Below, piece by piece: positions 54,183 to 63,885 of a DNA stretch of 64,000 nucleotides. The position numbers and the translations under genes are program-made. The DNA is from Methylotenera_A sp046598525 (lineage in GTDB: Bacteria; Pseudomonadota; Gammaproteobacteria; Burkholderiales; Methylophilaceae). The notes under the pieces are model-generated. The model did not search any database, was not told where the DNA came from, and worked only from the letters and a program-made list of their open reading frames with translations. Where the stretch lies: assembly GCA_046598525.1 (NCBI GenBank), contig JBKJIJ010000021.1, positions 13,249-77,248 of the forward strand. The letters are read 5' to 3'. Numbering within the stretch: position 1 is the first letter of the stretch; each line of letters starts with the position of its first letter.

Positions 54183-55229
54183 CTATACAACAACAGTAGC
54201 CGCCTCGTTAGCCGCTTGCGCGCGCACAGTACCAATTTCGTAAACCGTTTCGCCAGATTGTTCTAGCAATTTTTTAGCCGCCGCTGCATCTGCTTTTGCC
54301 ATAATCACCACCATGCCAATGCCGCAGTTAAAGGTTCTGTACATCTCATTGTGCGTAATATTGCCTTGCGCTTGCAGCCATTTAAATAAAGGTGGTAAAT
54401 CCCAGCTTGTGGCGCTAATTTCGGCGGTTAAGCCAGCCGGTAACACGCGTGGGATATTTTCTGTAATGCCGCCACCGGTAATATGCGCCATGCCTTTTAC
54501 AGGTAAGGTATCAATTAATTTAAGCAAAGATTTCACATAAATTTTGGTGGGTGCCATCACTACATCTTTGAATTTTTTACCGTGAAAGTCTGATTCAAAA
54601 TCAATGCCAGAATTGCTAATGAGCTTACGAATTAATGAGTAGCCATTGGAATGCGCACCGCTTGAAGCCAAGCCCAGCACCACATCACCCGCCGCAATGC
54701 TTAAGCCGTTGATGATTTTTTCTTTATCCACACAACCCACTGCAAAACCGGCTAAATCATATTCGCCCGCTGGGTACATGCCTGGCATTTCGGCCGTTTC
54801 GCCGCCCACTAGCGCGCAACCAGATTGCTCACAACCTTCTGCAATGCCTTTAATCACTTGCGCTGCTGTGCCTACTTCTAGCTTGCCGCAGGCGAAATAG
54901 TCCAAGAAAAATAGCGGCTCTGCGCCTTGCACCAAAATATCGTTCACGCTCATGGCGACTAAATCGATGCCAACCGTGTCATGCTTATTTAGCTCAAACG
55001 CTAATTTCAATTTGGTGCCCACGCCATCGGTGCCAGAAACCAACACAGGATTTTTAAACTTTTTAGGCATTTCAAACAATGAGCCAAACCCGCCAATGCC
55101 AGCCAATACTTCTGGGCGCATGGTGCGCTTAGCATAGGGCTTAATTTGCTCCACAAGCGCATCGCCTGCTTCCATATCAACGCCCGCGTCGCGGTAACTA
55201 ATAGAGTTTGGTGGATTATTGGTGTTCAA
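54183..55229 (-). CDS. purM: Phosphoribosylformylglycinamidine cyclo-ligase (AIR synthetase)
   Basis: Fifth step of purine synthesis, closing the imidazole ring with ATP. About 348 residues with the PurM landmarks ISYRDAGVDMEAGDALVE, GIGGFGSLF, SGTDGVGTKLKLAF, MSVNDILVQGAEPLFFLDYFACG and GGETAEMPGMY. Both candidate starts are TTG: 55256 or 55229. I prefer 55229, with GAGAA about 6 bases upstream and the N terminus beginning NTNNPPNSISYRDAG. It is divergent from perM, a common arrangement. Confidence 0.94.
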   Translation of the reverse strand: MNTNNPPNSISYRDAGVDMEAGDALVEQIKPYAKRTMRPEVLAGIGGFGSLFEMPKKFKNPVLVSGTDGVGTKLKLAFELNKHDTVGIDLVAMSVNDILVQGAEPLFFLDYFACGKLEVGTAAQVIKGIAEGCEQSGCALVGGETAEMPGMYPAGEYDLAGFAVGCVDKEKIINGLSIAAGDVVLGLASSGAHSNGYSLIRKLISNSGIDFESDFHGKKFKDVVMAPTKIYVKSLLKLIDTLPVKGMAHITGGGITENIPRVLPAGLTAEISATSWDLPPLFKWLQAQGNITHNEMYRTFNCGIGMVVIMAKADAAAAKKLLEQSGETVYEIGTVRAQAANEAATVVV

Positions 55230-55322
55230 AGCTGTTCTCGATTCAATTAATTGCAATGTCGCTATTTAAGTTAAGTATAATTTTAACTTATCTACTATTT
55301 TAACTCACTATTTAATCCAACC

Positions 55323-56429
55323 ATGTCAAATCAACCAAAAAACAGTGGTAATAAACTGCCACAAAGCAATATTGTTGCCGATAATCGTTGGTTAATTTTA
55401 AGTGCGGCGTTTTTAATATTGCTGTATTTTTTGCTGCCGGTATTAACCCCATTTGTTACCGCCGCCATTTTGGCTTATATGTGCGATCCATTGGTGGATA
55501 GGTTAAGTTTACTGGGCTATAAAAAGTATAAATTTGGCCGTACCACCGCCACAGTGCTGGTTATGCTGGCAATTGCCGGCTTACTCGCCTTGCTACTTTT
55601 AATCATTATCCCCTTGCTGCAAAAAGAATCATTGATCATTATTGAGCGGCTGCCTGAAATTATTGCCAACTTTCGCAACAATATTGAACCGTTTCTGCAA
55701 AAGCATTTTGGCATTAGTTTGGCGATAGATAGCGCGCAAATTCAAGAAATTATCACCAAAAACTGGAAAACCGCAGGCGGCATTTTGGGCGATGTGCTTA
55801 AAACCGCCGGCACTAACAGCATGGCGTTAATAGGCGTAATCGCCAATATTTTATTATTACCCGTGGTGCTATTTTATTTATTGCGCGATTGGGATGAGCT
55901 GGTGGCAGGCATTGGCAACTTAATTCCGCGTCAATTTGTAGGTAAAACCACAGAGCTAGCCCAAGAAATTGATCAAATGCTAGCCGAATTTTTTCGCGGC
56001 CAATTTACCGTAATGGTTATCATGAGCGTATTTTACGCGGCTGGCTTATGGATGTCGGGGCTGGACATGGCCTTGCCAATCGGTATTATTGCTGGCTTAT
56101 TAAATTTTGTGCCGTATTTAGGCCCTGCAATCGGCATGGGTTTGGCCTTATTGGTTGGCGCGTTGCAATTTAGCAGCATCGGCGAATTAATCCCCGTTTT
56201 ATTGGTGTTTGGCATTGGTCAATTAATTGAGAGCAATTTTATTACGCCAAAATTGGTAGGCGACCGCATTGGTTTGCACCCAGTTGTGGTGATTTTTGCT
56301 TTACTGGCTGGCGGCCAATTATTTGGTTTTGTGGGTGTATTGCTGGCATTGCCTATTACGGCAGCCATTGCCGTTGGCCTTCGCCACACCAAAGAAAATT
56401 ATCTCGATAGCGATGCTTATCTTAAATAA
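55323..56429 (+). CDS. AI-2E/PerM family transporter
   Basis: A 368-residue membrane protein with about seven to eight helices and the family motif region PIGIIAGLLNFVPYLGPAIGMGLALLVGALQF. Homologues are called PerM or AI-2E family permeases, but substrates differ or are unknown. The purM/perM-hda order is well conserved in beta- and gammaproteobacteria. It is followed by hda after 51 bases. Confidence 0.9.
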   Translation: MSNQPKNSGNKLPQSNIVADNRWLILSAAFLILLYFLLPVLTPFVTAAILAYMCDPLVDRLSLLGYKKYKFGRTTATVLVMLAIAGLLALLLLIIIPLLQKESLIIIERLPEIIANFRNNIEPFLQKHFGISLAIDSAQIQEIITKNWKTAGGILGDVLKTAGTNSMALIGVIANILLLPVVLFYLLRDWDELVAGIGNLIPRQFVGKTTELAQEIDQMLAEFFRGQFTVMVIMSVFYAAGLWMSGLDMALPIGIIAGLLNFVPYLGPAIGMGLALLVGALQFSSIGELIPVLLVFGIGQLIESNFITPKLVGDRIGLHPVVVIFALLAGGQLFGFVGVLLALPITAAIAVGLRHTKENYLDSDAYLK

Positions 56430-56480
56430 TCCAGCTCAAATTATCCGCGTTTTTAACCCTATTTTTCAAGCAAACAATGC

Positions 56481-57065
56481 ATGAAACAACTGCTATTAGA
56501 CATTAAACCCGCCGCGCCACCCACTCTGCAAAATTTTGTAGTGGGACGTAACGCAGAAGCCATTGCCAACTTAGAAATGGCGATTAATGGTCAAAACCCA
56601 CAATTTATTTATTTGTGGGGGGAATCTGGCTCTGGCAAAAGCCATTTGCTGCAAGCCTGCAAGGCAATAGGCGCCTGCGTGGTGGACGATGTGCATTTGC
56701 TCAACAACGAAGCGCAAATTGATTTATTTAATCAATATAATCAGCGCAAAGAAGCCGGCCAATGGATGATAACCGCCGGTTTGCACGCGCCAACGCAAAT
56801 GGGTTTGCGCGACGATGTAGCCACGCGTTTGGCTTGGGGCTTGGTGTATCAGCTGCATCCGCTAAATGATATTGAAAAAGCCACTGCTCTCAAACTGCAT
56901 GCGTTTGAACGCGGCATGAAATTGCCTGATGACGTGGTGGATTATTGCCTGCGCTATTTGCGCCGCGATTTGCCCACATTAATGGCAACGCTGGATGCGC
57001 TAGATGAATGGTCGCTGACCATGCAAAAGCCAATTACGGTGCCAATGTTAAAAAAACTACTGTAA
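56481..57065 (+). CDS. hda: DnaA regulatory inactivator Hda
   Basis: AAA+ protein that, with the DNA-loaded sliding clamp, triggers ATP hydrolysis by DnaA and limits replication starts. The 194 residues begin MKQLLLDIKP, where QLLLDI is a clamp-binding motif. GESGSGKSHLLQAC is Walker A and CVVDDVHLL is Walker B. It is somewhat shorter than E. coli Hda, mainly between the motifs. It follows perM as in related genomes. Confidence 0.9.
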   Translation: MKQLLLDIKPAAPPTLQNFVVGRNAEAIANLEMAINGQNPQFIYLWGESGSGKSHLLQACKAIGACVVDDVHLLNNEAQIDLFNQYNQRKEAGQWMITAGLHAPTQMGLRDDVATRLAWGLVYQLHPLNDIEKATALKLHAFERGMKLPDDVVDYCLRYLRRDLPTLMATLDALDEWSLTMQKPITVPMLKKLL

Positions 57066-57112
57066 CGTATGTCAAATATTTATATGGCTAGAGTTAACTT
57101 ATGGAAAAAATA

Positions 57113-58147
57113 ATGCAAAAAAATCAATACTATCCATGGTTTGATTGGTTAAGAGCGGTATTGGCCATAGCGGTAATGTTTACGCATGAAGGTTTAAGTC
57201 CTTGGAGTCAATCTGGAAATTTTGCCGTTCAAATATTTTTTGCATTAAGTGGCTGGTTAATTGGCGGAATTTTGTTGAAAATATCCCTAAAAGATCTACC
57301 TAGATTTTACTTTAACCGTGCTTTAAGAATCTGGGCTCCTTATTACATTGCACTGTTATTGCTTATTACAGCCAGCTTATTAAAAGAGCCTATTACCCTA
57401 AAGTGGCTTGAATTTATTTTTTATAAATTCACATTTGTCTATAATATATTCGGGCCGCCGCAACTTGCTCAATTTAGCAGCAGCATGCCATTGCAAGGCA
57501 CAGGTAACCATTTTTGGAGTGTTAATGCAGAAGAGCAATTTTATTTACTGGCGCCATTTCTATTAGTACTAATTCCGTATAAATTTGGAAAAAGCACACT
57601 ATTATGGGTAGTAGTTGCTGCGCTCGCATGGTACACAAACACTTATGCCAGCATTATATTTGGCGTACTTGCCGCTGTAGCAGTGCGTGAGTTCGGTCAA
57701 TTTCATCAAAAAACTGCCGTTAAAATTGTCTTATTACTCGCCTGTGCCATTTGCATTTATCTATTGCAGATTGATTTTTACTATGTCAAAACCGCTCCAG
57801 TAATTGCCATTGCAATTATTCTATTGCTAGCACAATCTGGCAATCAATCTAAATTGGGCGAAATTGCCGGCGGGATGTCCTATCAGCTTTACCTTAATCA
57901 TTGGATAGGAATTTTTGCCGCACATGCATTACTTAGTCCTTTTGGGTTAAGAGATTCTAGCTACGCCCATATTATCAGCTTCATTCTTAACGTATGTTTT
58001 GCCGTAACAATGTATTGGTTTGTAGACAAACGTATTCATCAAGGTAGAGCGCAGTGGTTTAGTCATTCGCGCGGAATAGTTGCAATAGTATTAGCTTATT
58101 CCATGATTTTGGTTGGTTCGATTGGCGGCTATTTCCTTGTTATCTAA
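57113..58147 (+). CDS. Acyltransferase 3 family membrane protein
   Basis: An integral membrane O-acyltransferase of about 344 residues and ten helices. It begins with YYPWFDWLRAVLAIAVMFTHEG (conserved D-LR and H), contains RFYFNRALRIWAPYY (R-RI) and NHFWSVNAEEQFYLLAPFLL (SxxxEEQFYL). I prefer the ATG at 57113, with GGA 7 bases before it, over 57101. It probably modifies a surface polysaccharide or lipid. Codon use looks more AT-rich than its neighbours, and it lies where pcnB or folK often follow hda, so it may be acquired. Confidence 0.87.
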   Translation: MQKNQYYPWFDWLRAVLAIAVMFTHEGLSPWSQSGNFAVQIFFALSGWLIGGILLKISLKDLPRFYFNRALRIWAPYYIALLLLITASLLKEPITLKWLEFIFYKFTFVYNIFGPPQLAQFSSSMPLQGTGNHFWSVNAEEQFYLLAPFLLVLIPYKFGKSTLLWVVVAALAWYTNTYASIIFGVLAAVAVREFGQFHQKTAVKIVLLLACAICIYLLQIDFYYVKTAPVIAIAIILLLAQSGNQSKLGEIAGGMSYQLYLNHWIGIFAAHALLSPFGLRDSSYAHIISFILNVCFAVTMYWFVDKRIHQGRAQWFSHSRGIVAIVLAYSMILVGSIGGYFLVI

Positions 58148-58188
58148 AATTTTCACTTTAATAGATAATTATATCCTATAGGTCCATT

Positions 58189-59820
58189 ATGTTAAGAATC
58201 ACCGAAATCAAACTACCGCTTGCTACATCTGCCAAAGAAGGCCATACCGATGCTGAAATTAGAGCGGCTGTTATTAAAAAGCTGGCGATTAATGTGGCGG
58301 ATTTACTCAGTTTTAGCATTTTTAAGCGCGGTACCGATGCGCGAAAATCGCACGCGATATTGCTGGTTTATTCGCTGGATGTGGTGATAAATGGTGAAGC
58401 AAAAGTATTGGCTAAACTTAAAAAAGACCCACATGTAAAACCCACACCTGATACCAATTATCAATTTGTGGCACACGCGCCAGCGCATTTAAAAAACCGC
58501 CCTATTGTGATTGGCTTTGGGCCTGCTGGCATTTTTGCCGCGTTAATTTTAGCGCAGGCTGGCTATAAGCCTATTGTGTTAGAACGCGGCAAAGCGGTAA
58601 AAGAGCGCACCAAAGACACTTGGGGCTTGTGGCGTAAAAATACGCTTAATCCAGAATCGAATGTGCAGTTTGGTGAAGGTGGCGCAGGTACTTTTTCGGA
58701 TGGTAAATTGTGGAGCCAGATTAAAGACCCCAACCATTACGGCCGCAAAGTGTTGCAAGAATTTGTAGCTGCAGGCGCGCCGCCCGAAATTTTGTACTTA
58801 AGCCATCCGCATATTGGCACCTTCCGCTTAGTAGGCATGGTGGAAACCATGCGCAATAGCATTATTGCGCTGGGCGGCGAGATTCGTTTTGAAAGCCGTG
58901 TGGATGATATTGAGATTGAAAATAACGCCATAAAAGGCGTGGTGCTGGCCAATGGTGAGCACATTGCTGCGAATCATGTGATATTGGCGGTTGGTCATAG
59001 CGCACGCGATACCTTTGAAATGGTGCATCGCAAAGGTATTTTTGTAGAAGCCAAGCCATTTTCTATCGGCTTCCGCATTGAGCATCCGCAGTCACTTATA
59101 GATAAAGCGCGTTACGGCAGCAGCTATAGTGAAGATTTAATCAGCAAACTAGGCGCGGCTGAATATAAATTGGTGCACCATGCCAGCAATGGCCGCAGCG
59201 TGTATAGCTTTTGCATGTGCCCAGGTGGCACCGTGGTGGCGGCGGCATCTGAAGAAGGCCGCGTTGTGACCAACGGCATGAGCCAATACAGCCGCAATGA
59301 GCGCAATGCTAACGCCGGCATTGTGGTGGGCATTACGCCAGAGGTGGATTACCCAGACAACCCACTAGCGGGCATGGAATTACAGCGCCAATTGGAAAGC
59401 CACGCTTATGTGCTGGGTGGCAGCAATTACGCCGCACCTGCGCAATTAATTGGCGACTTTTTAGCCAACAAGCCGTCTGAACAATTTGGCCAAGTGGTGC
59501 CTTCTTACACACCTGGCGTGCATCTTACTAATTTAGATTCCACCCTACCCGCCTTTGCGATTGAGGCGATTCGTGAAGCTATACCTGTATTTGCTAAGCA
59601 AGTAAAAGGCTATGATTTAGCCGATGGTTTGTTAACAGGGGTTGAAACCCGCACTAGCAGCCCAATTCGCATAAAACGTGATGACAATAGCCTGCAAAGT
59701 ATCAACACCAAAGGCTTGTACCCTTGCGGCGAAGGCGCTGGTTATGCAGGCGGCATTTTATCGGCTGGGGTAGATGGTATTAGGGTGGCAGAGGCGGTTA
59801 TGCTAGCAATCAACGAATAA
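58189..59820 (+). CDS. NAD(P)/FAD-dependent oxidoreductase (COG2509-like)
   Basis: A 543-residue flavoprotein. A small N-terminal domain (1-100) precedes the FAD-binding GFGPAGIFAALILAQAG motif (about 107-123), LERGKAVKERT and NVQFGEGGAGTFSDGKLWSQIKD. The C-terminal YPCGEGAGYAGGILSAGVDGIRVAEAV closes the FAD site. These proteins are common and largely uncharacterised. It is 17 bases before chaA on the same strand. Confidence 0.87.
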   Translation: MLRITEIKLPLATSAKEGHTDAEIRAAVIKKLAINVADLLSFSIFKRGTDARKSHAILLVYSLDVVINGEAKVLAKLKKDPHVKPTPDTNYQFVAHAPAHLKNRPIVIGFGPAGIFAALILAQAGYKPIVLERGKAVKERTKDTWGLWRKNTLNPESNVQFGEGGAGTFSDGKLWSQIKDPNHYGRKVLQEFVAAGAPPEILYLSHPHIGTFRLVGMVETMRNSIIALGGEIRFESRVDDIEIENNAIKGVVLANGEHIAANHVILAVGHSARDTFEMVHRKGIFVEAKPFSIGFRIEHPQSLIDKARYGSSYSEDLISKLGAAEYKLVHHASNGRSVYSFCMCPGGTVVAAASEEGRVVTNGMSQYSRNERNANAGIVVGITPEVDYPDNPLAGMELQRQLESHAYVLGGSNYAAPAQLIGDFLANKPSEQFGQVVPSYTPGVHLTNLDSTLPAFAIEAIREAIPVFAKQVKGYDLADGLLTGVETRTSSPIRIKRDDNSLQSINTKGLYPCGEGAGYAGGILSAGVDGIRVAEAVMLAINE

Positions 59821-59837
59821 GTGATATTGAAGAATAG

Positions 59838-60953
59838 ATGAAAAATAGCCTTAACATTTCAACTTGGTCTATCGTCACGCCTATAGTTGCTTGGCTTGTT
59901 TTAGGCCTATCGCAACTGCACTTTGACCTTGATTTTATTTATTGGGGCGCGATTGAATCGCTATTAATGGCGGCGAGTTTAATTGGCGCGGTATTGGCGG
60001 GTGTGCACCATGCGGAAACTATCGCCCACAAATTGGGTGAGCCGTTTGGCACCTTGGTTTTAGCCACCGCTATTACCATTATTGAAGTGGGATTAATTTT
60101 ATCGCTAATGCTAACAGGCGGCCCCGAAACAGCCGCACTGGCGCGCGATACCGTATTTGCGGCGGTGATGATTATCTTAACGGGCATTGTGGGCTTGTGC
60201 TTGCTAATTGGCGGCGTGCTTTACAAAGAACAAGTATTTAAGCTGCATGGCGCCAATGTATCGCTAAGCACCTTGGCCGCTATTGTGGTGTTAACGCTTA
60301 TTTTGCCTAACTACACACTCACCACGGCTGGCCCGGTTTATAGCACAAGTCAGCTGGCGTTTATCGCCTTGGTGTCACTTACGCTTTATGGCACATTTGT
60401 TTTTGTGCAGGTGGTGCGGCACCGCAATTATTTTTTAGATGCCAAAGATAATGGTAATGATGCTGAGCAGCCAAATTTAAACAGGCTACCAAGTAGCAAT
60501 AAGCAAATCTATTTCAGTACGGCATTACTATTAATTAGCCTAAGCGCCGTGGTGATATTAGCTAAATCATTAGCGCCTACCATTGAAAGTTTTGTTGTGC
60601 TGATTCACGCGCCGCATCAATTAGTAGGGGTGATTATCGCCAGCGTGGTTTTACTGCCAGAAGGATTAGCCGCCGTGCGCGCTGCGCGCAAAAATATGTT
60701 TCAAACCAGCCTTAATTTAGCGCTGGGCTCTGCGCTTGGTACTATTGGATTGACGATTCCAGCAGTAGCGATTTTTTCATTACTGACCGGCTGGACACTG
60801 ACATTGGGCATTGATATGAAATCAACCGTGTTGCTGCTGTTGGCTTTATTTGTGAATGCGATTTCGTTGGCCACTGGCCGCACCAATGTATTACAAGGTG
60901 TGATACTGCTGGTGATATTTGCCGTATACCTGTTTACAACCGTTGTTCCGTAA
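59838..60953 (+). CDS. chaA: Calcium/proton antiporter ChaA-like
   Basis: A 371-residue CaCA-family antiporter with about eleven helices. The first alpha-repeat reads LGEPFGTLVLATAITIIEVGLILSLMLTGG, and the second VVLLPEGLAAVRAARKNMFQTSLNLALGSALGTIGL. E. coli ChaA exchanges calcium, sodium or potassium for protons. It differs clearly in sequence from the exchanger at 40.3 kb. It is likely cotranscribed with the FAD protein gene upstream. Confidence 0.88.
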   Translation: MKNSLNISTWSIVTPIVAWLVLGLSQLHFDLDFIYWGAIESLLMAASLIGAVLAGVHHAETIAHKLGEPFGTLVLATAITIIEVGLILSLMLTGGPETAALARDTVFAAVMIILTGIVGLCLLIGGVLYKEQVFKLHGANVSLSTLAAIVVLTLILPNYTLTTAGPVYSTSQLAFIALVSLTLYGTFVFVQVVRHRNYFLDAKDNGNDAEQPNLNRLPSSNKQIYFSTALLLISLSAVVILAKSLAPTIESFVVLIHAPHQLVGVIIASVVLLPEGLAAVRAARKNMFQTSLNLALGSALGTIGLTIPAVAIFSLLTGWTLTLGIDMKSTVLLLLALFVNAISLATGRTNVLQGVILLVIFAVYLFTTVVP

Positions 60954-60972
60954 GGCTTTTATTTCCTTAATA

Positions 60973-61287
60973 CTAAGCCGCCAATACCATTATTTCGCCG
61001 CTGCCCGTTTTACCCAAGTTATCCACCCAATTAACGCTTATTTTATCGTTTAAGGCAGCACCTTTTAGGTAAAAAGTCAGGTACGGATTTTTAGAAATGC
61101 CCGTGCCCCACTGCATTTCTAACACGGTTTTATCGTTTAGCTTGGCTGTTACTAATTGAATAAAATAAGCCGGAATCAGCTGGCCAAAATCGTCTTTTTT
61201 GCGCCCCGTTTCCATGGGGTGATTCATAATCATCTTAACTTCGGTTGTATCGCCGCTAAGTTTAGCGCGCATTTTAATACTATCCAT
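60973..61287 (-). CDS. soxZ: Thiosulfate oxidation carrier subunit SoxZ
   Basis: Forms the SoxYZ heterodimer that carries sulfur intermediates in the periplasm. 104 residues starting MDSIKMRAKLSGDTTEVKMIMNHPMETG, with the SoxZ landmarks FIQLVTAKLNDKTVLEMQWGTGISKNPYLTFYLKGA and a WVDNLGKTG loop. The start at 61287 has AAGGGA about 6 bases upstream; the GTG seven codons earlier, inside soxY, is not needed. No signal peptide: it is expected to be exported together with SoxY. Confidence 0.92.
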   Translation of the reverse strand: MDSIKMRAKLSGDTTEVKMIMNHPMETGRKKDDFGQLIPAYFIQLVTAKLNDKTVLEMQWGTGISKNPYLTFYLKGAALNDKISVNWVDNLGKTGSGEIMVLAA

Positions 61288-61298
61288 TTGCGTTCCCT

Positions 61299-61742
61299 TT
61301 ACCCACAACCGTTTTCAAGCACCACCACATTTTTAGCCGCGCTAAAGTAGCTATTGCCTGCTTTTACAATCACTTTTACATCCGATGTATCCGCCATTTT
61401 AATGCGCGTCACCAGTTGCGGCAGCGCGCCATTACTAAACACAAAATGCGCAATTAAAGCGGTTGGATTATTTTCTACTAAGACTGAAATGGATTCTGTA
61501 TTGGGAATGCGGCTGGTGATTTCAATTTGCACAATCGCGCCATTTTCGGCACGGTCTGGCGCCACAATATCAATATCGTTGCTGGGCGTTTCTTGCGTTA
61601 CGCCTAAATTCGCTTTTGCTTCATTTAATTTAATCGCTTCAAATGCTGGCTTATTCCACATGGCTGCTAGCGCGCGCATTGGCTGCAAAAGCAAGGCTAG
61701 CGCTATGCCCGATGCTATTTTTAAAAAGTTTCGGCGTTGCAT
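61299..61742 (-). CDS. soxY: Thiosulfate oxidation carrier subunit SoxY
   Basis: Sulfur-carrying partner of SoxZ, 147 residues. It has a Tat signal (MQRRNFLKIASGIALALLL). The C-terminal arm, usually GGCGG, here ends NGCG, with the cysteine second from last. The cysteine that binds sulfur is therefore kept but the glycine context is reduced. No soxA, soxX, soxB or soxC lies nearby, so the pair may serve another sulfur relay or an unlinked sox set. Confidence 0.9.
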   Translation of the reverse strand: MQRRNFLKIASGIALALLLQPMRALAAMWNKPAFEAIKLNEAKANLGVTQETPSNDIDIVAPDRAENGAIVQIEITSRIPNTESISVLVENNPTALIAHFVFSNGALPQLVTRIKMADTSDVKVIVKAGNSYFSAAKNVVVLENGCG

Positions 61743-63280
61743 TAAGTTAACCTCTCAATCGCTTGTTTTTCGTTTTCTTGCAGGCGGCGCAATTCTTTTA
61801 AACGCGCTTCCACTATCGATTGCTCATAAAAATTGCCATCTTTTGCTTTAATGGCTAAATCCAGCTGCTCAACCGCTTTTTTTAAATCGTATTTGCGGTA
61901 ATACGATTCGCCCTGCGCCTGAAAACGCAATAAATCCTTACCTTTTGCCGTATAGGCTTTTGCCAACATATCATAAAGATAAGCATCTTCAGGATAAATC
62001 CTCTGCTTTTCTATAATCAACTTAATGGCTTTATCAGGCTGCCTGCTATCCAAAAAATGTTCGGCATAGCCATAAATTAGTGAACGATGTTCAGGGAACA
62101 AACTTAAGGCTTTAGCATATTGCACTGCCGCGGCTTGCGGATTATTGCGCGCCACTTCTATTCTGGCGCTTAAGTTTTCAAAAAAGGGGTGTTTATCGGC
62201 GCGGCTTTTCAGCCAATCCACTTGCTTTGCGGCGCCAGAAACATCATTTTTGCGCAACATAGCCACCGCTAAACCGTAATGCTCAGCGGTTTCATTAGCA
62301 AATCGGTGCTCTCTAATATTATCTTCAAATTGTTCAATTGCCGTTTGTGCCAAACCATTACTGGCGCGTAATTTGGCTTTCACTAAATTAAAATCCAAGC
62401 TATCCGCCACTTGCCGGTAAGGCATGGAATCAACGCGATTCGACACATCGGCGATACGCTCTGCACTTAGCGGATGCGTGCGCAAAAAACTGGGCGCGGT
62501 GCCTTCTATAAAACGGGAACCGCGCTGCAAAGTGCTAAAAAATGCTGGCATGCCGCGCACATCAAAGCCTGCCGCATCTAATATGGTTAAACCAACCCTA
62601 TCTGCCTCGCGCTCATGTTCGCGCGTGTAATCTAGCTGGCGTTGCACACCTGCCGCGCTGGATGCGGTTAAAGCGCCAGTCGCCAGCTGCGGGTTTGAGC
62701 GCGCCACCAATAAAGCCAAGGCAATGCCAGCAATATTTTTAAAGGTATCGTATTTTTGCGATGCCAACATGCGCGCCAAATGGCGCTGGGTAACATGGCC
62801 AATTTCGTGGCCCAATACGCCTGCCATTTCCGATTCACTATTCGCCGCTAAAATTAAACCGGTATGCACGCCAATCACACCGCCTGGCATGGCAAAGGCG
62901 TTAATGCTGTTATCTTTTACCGCAAAAAAATGAAAGGTTTGGCGTTTATCTGGCCCACTAGCCGCCAACTTTTGCCCAACCGCTTGAATATAATCAGTCA
63001 CCTCGGCGTCTTGCAGCACTTCATCACTATCAGCCACTTCGCGCAAAATTTGCTCGGCAATGCGCTGTTCATCTTGCGGGCTTAATACGGTTTGCGCAAT
63101 ATCGCCTAAATCGGGCAGATTTAACTCATCGGCTGGAATATTGGTATTAAGCGTGCCATTGTTATAGAGTTTACCCGAAATAGCAGGCTGAGTTGCGGCA
63201 TCGGCATACGCGGTTTGCGCCAGCAATAGCATGGCAACGGCAATACTTTGTGTGATTATTGATAACTTTAACTTCATCAT
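61742..63280 (-). CDS. M48 metalloprotease with TPR domain, BepA-like
   Basis: Periplasmic protease/chaperone-like protein of about 512 residues. A signal peptide (MMKLKLSIITQSIAVAMLLL) is followed by the M48 domain with HEIGH zinc site and the EREADRVG glutamate, then helical TPR-like repeats to the C terminus. E. coli BepA degrades stalled outer-membrane proteins such as LptD. The longer frame to 63418 runs over the moaC start and is not needed. ATG 63280 and 63277 are both possible. Its start lies near the divergent moaC gene. Confidence 0.9.
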   Translation of the reverse strand: MMKLKLSIITQSIAVAMLLLAQTAYADAATQPAISGKLYNNGTLNTNIPADELNLPDLGDIAQTVLSPQDEQRIAEQILREVADSDEVLQDAEVTDYIQAVGQKLAASGPDKRQTFHFFAVKDNSINAFAMPGGVIGVHTGLILAANSESEMAGVLGHEIGHVTQRHLARMLASQKYDTFKNIAGIALALLVARSNPQLATGALTASSAAGVQRQLDYTREHEREADRVGLTILDAAGFDVRGMPAFFSTLQRGSRFIEGTAPSFLRTHPLSAERIADVSNRVDSMPYRQVADSLDFNLVKAKLRASNGLAQTAIEQFEDNIREHRFANETAEHYGLAVAMLRKNDVSGAAKQVDWLKSRADKHPFFENLSARIEVARNNPQAAAVQYAKALSLFPEHRSLIYGYAEHFLDSRQPDKAIKLIIEKQRIYPEDAYLYDMLAKAYTAKGKDLLRFQAQGESYYRKYDLKKAVEQLDLAIKAKDGNFYEQSIVEARLKELRRLQENEKQAIERLT

Positions 63281-63364
63281 TGTTATGATAATGCCTTTAA
63301 TGGCTAAGTTCATGCCAAAATTTAAACATAATATTAAATCCTTGACAGTAACCTTGAGAACCTT

Positions 63365-63853
63365 ATGACCGACCCAAAACAAACCCTTACGCACTTTGAT
63401 AACAGCGGACAAGCGCATATGGTTGACGTGGGCGATAAAGCGATAACCCGCCGCGTGGCTATTGCCACTGGCACCATTAGCATGCTAGCCAGCACCTTGG
63501 CGCAGATTCAGCAAGGCGATGCCAAAAAAGGCGATGTGCTAGGAATCGCGCGGATTGCCGCTATTCAAGCCAGTAAAAAAACGGCTGATTTAATTCCGCT
63601 ATGCCACCCAATTGCGTTAACAAAGGTAGCGGTCATCTTTGAAATTAACGCCTCACTTAATAGCATAAGTTGCACAGTAACTTGCGAAACCACTGGCCAA
63701 ACCGGGGTTGAAATGGAAGCATTAACCGCCGTGAGTGTAGGCTTACTCACTATCTATGATATGTGCAAAGCGGTTGACCGCGGCATGACGATGGGTGATA
63801 TTAAGGTGCTTGAAAAACATGGCGGAAAATCGGGTGATTGGGTGGCGCCATAG
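63365..63853 (+). CDS. moaC: Cyclic pyranopterin monophosphate synthase MoaC
   Basis: Second step of molybdenum cofactor synthesis, 162 residues. Landmarks: SGQAHMVDVGDKAITRRVA, ADLIPLCHPIALTKVAV and GVEMEALTAVSVGLLTIYDMCKAVDRGM. It is complete and ends 32 bases before the left end of an IS21-like element, so the element has not cut the gene. Confidence 0.95.
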   Translation: MTDPKQTLTHFDNSGQAHMVDVGDKAITRRVAIATGTISMLASTLAQIQQGDAKKGDVLGIARIAAIQASKKTADLIPLCHPIALTKVAVIFEINASLNSISCTVTCETTGQTGVEMEALTAVSVGLLTIYDMCKAVDRGMTMGDIKVLEKHGGKSGDWVAP

Positions 63854-63885
63854 TGAGTACTCACTTGTATATTTAAAATCATAAG

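Noticed and set aside
63281..63418. 46-residue upstream extension of the M48 protease
   Set aside because: It overlaps the moaC start and precedes a normal signal peptide.
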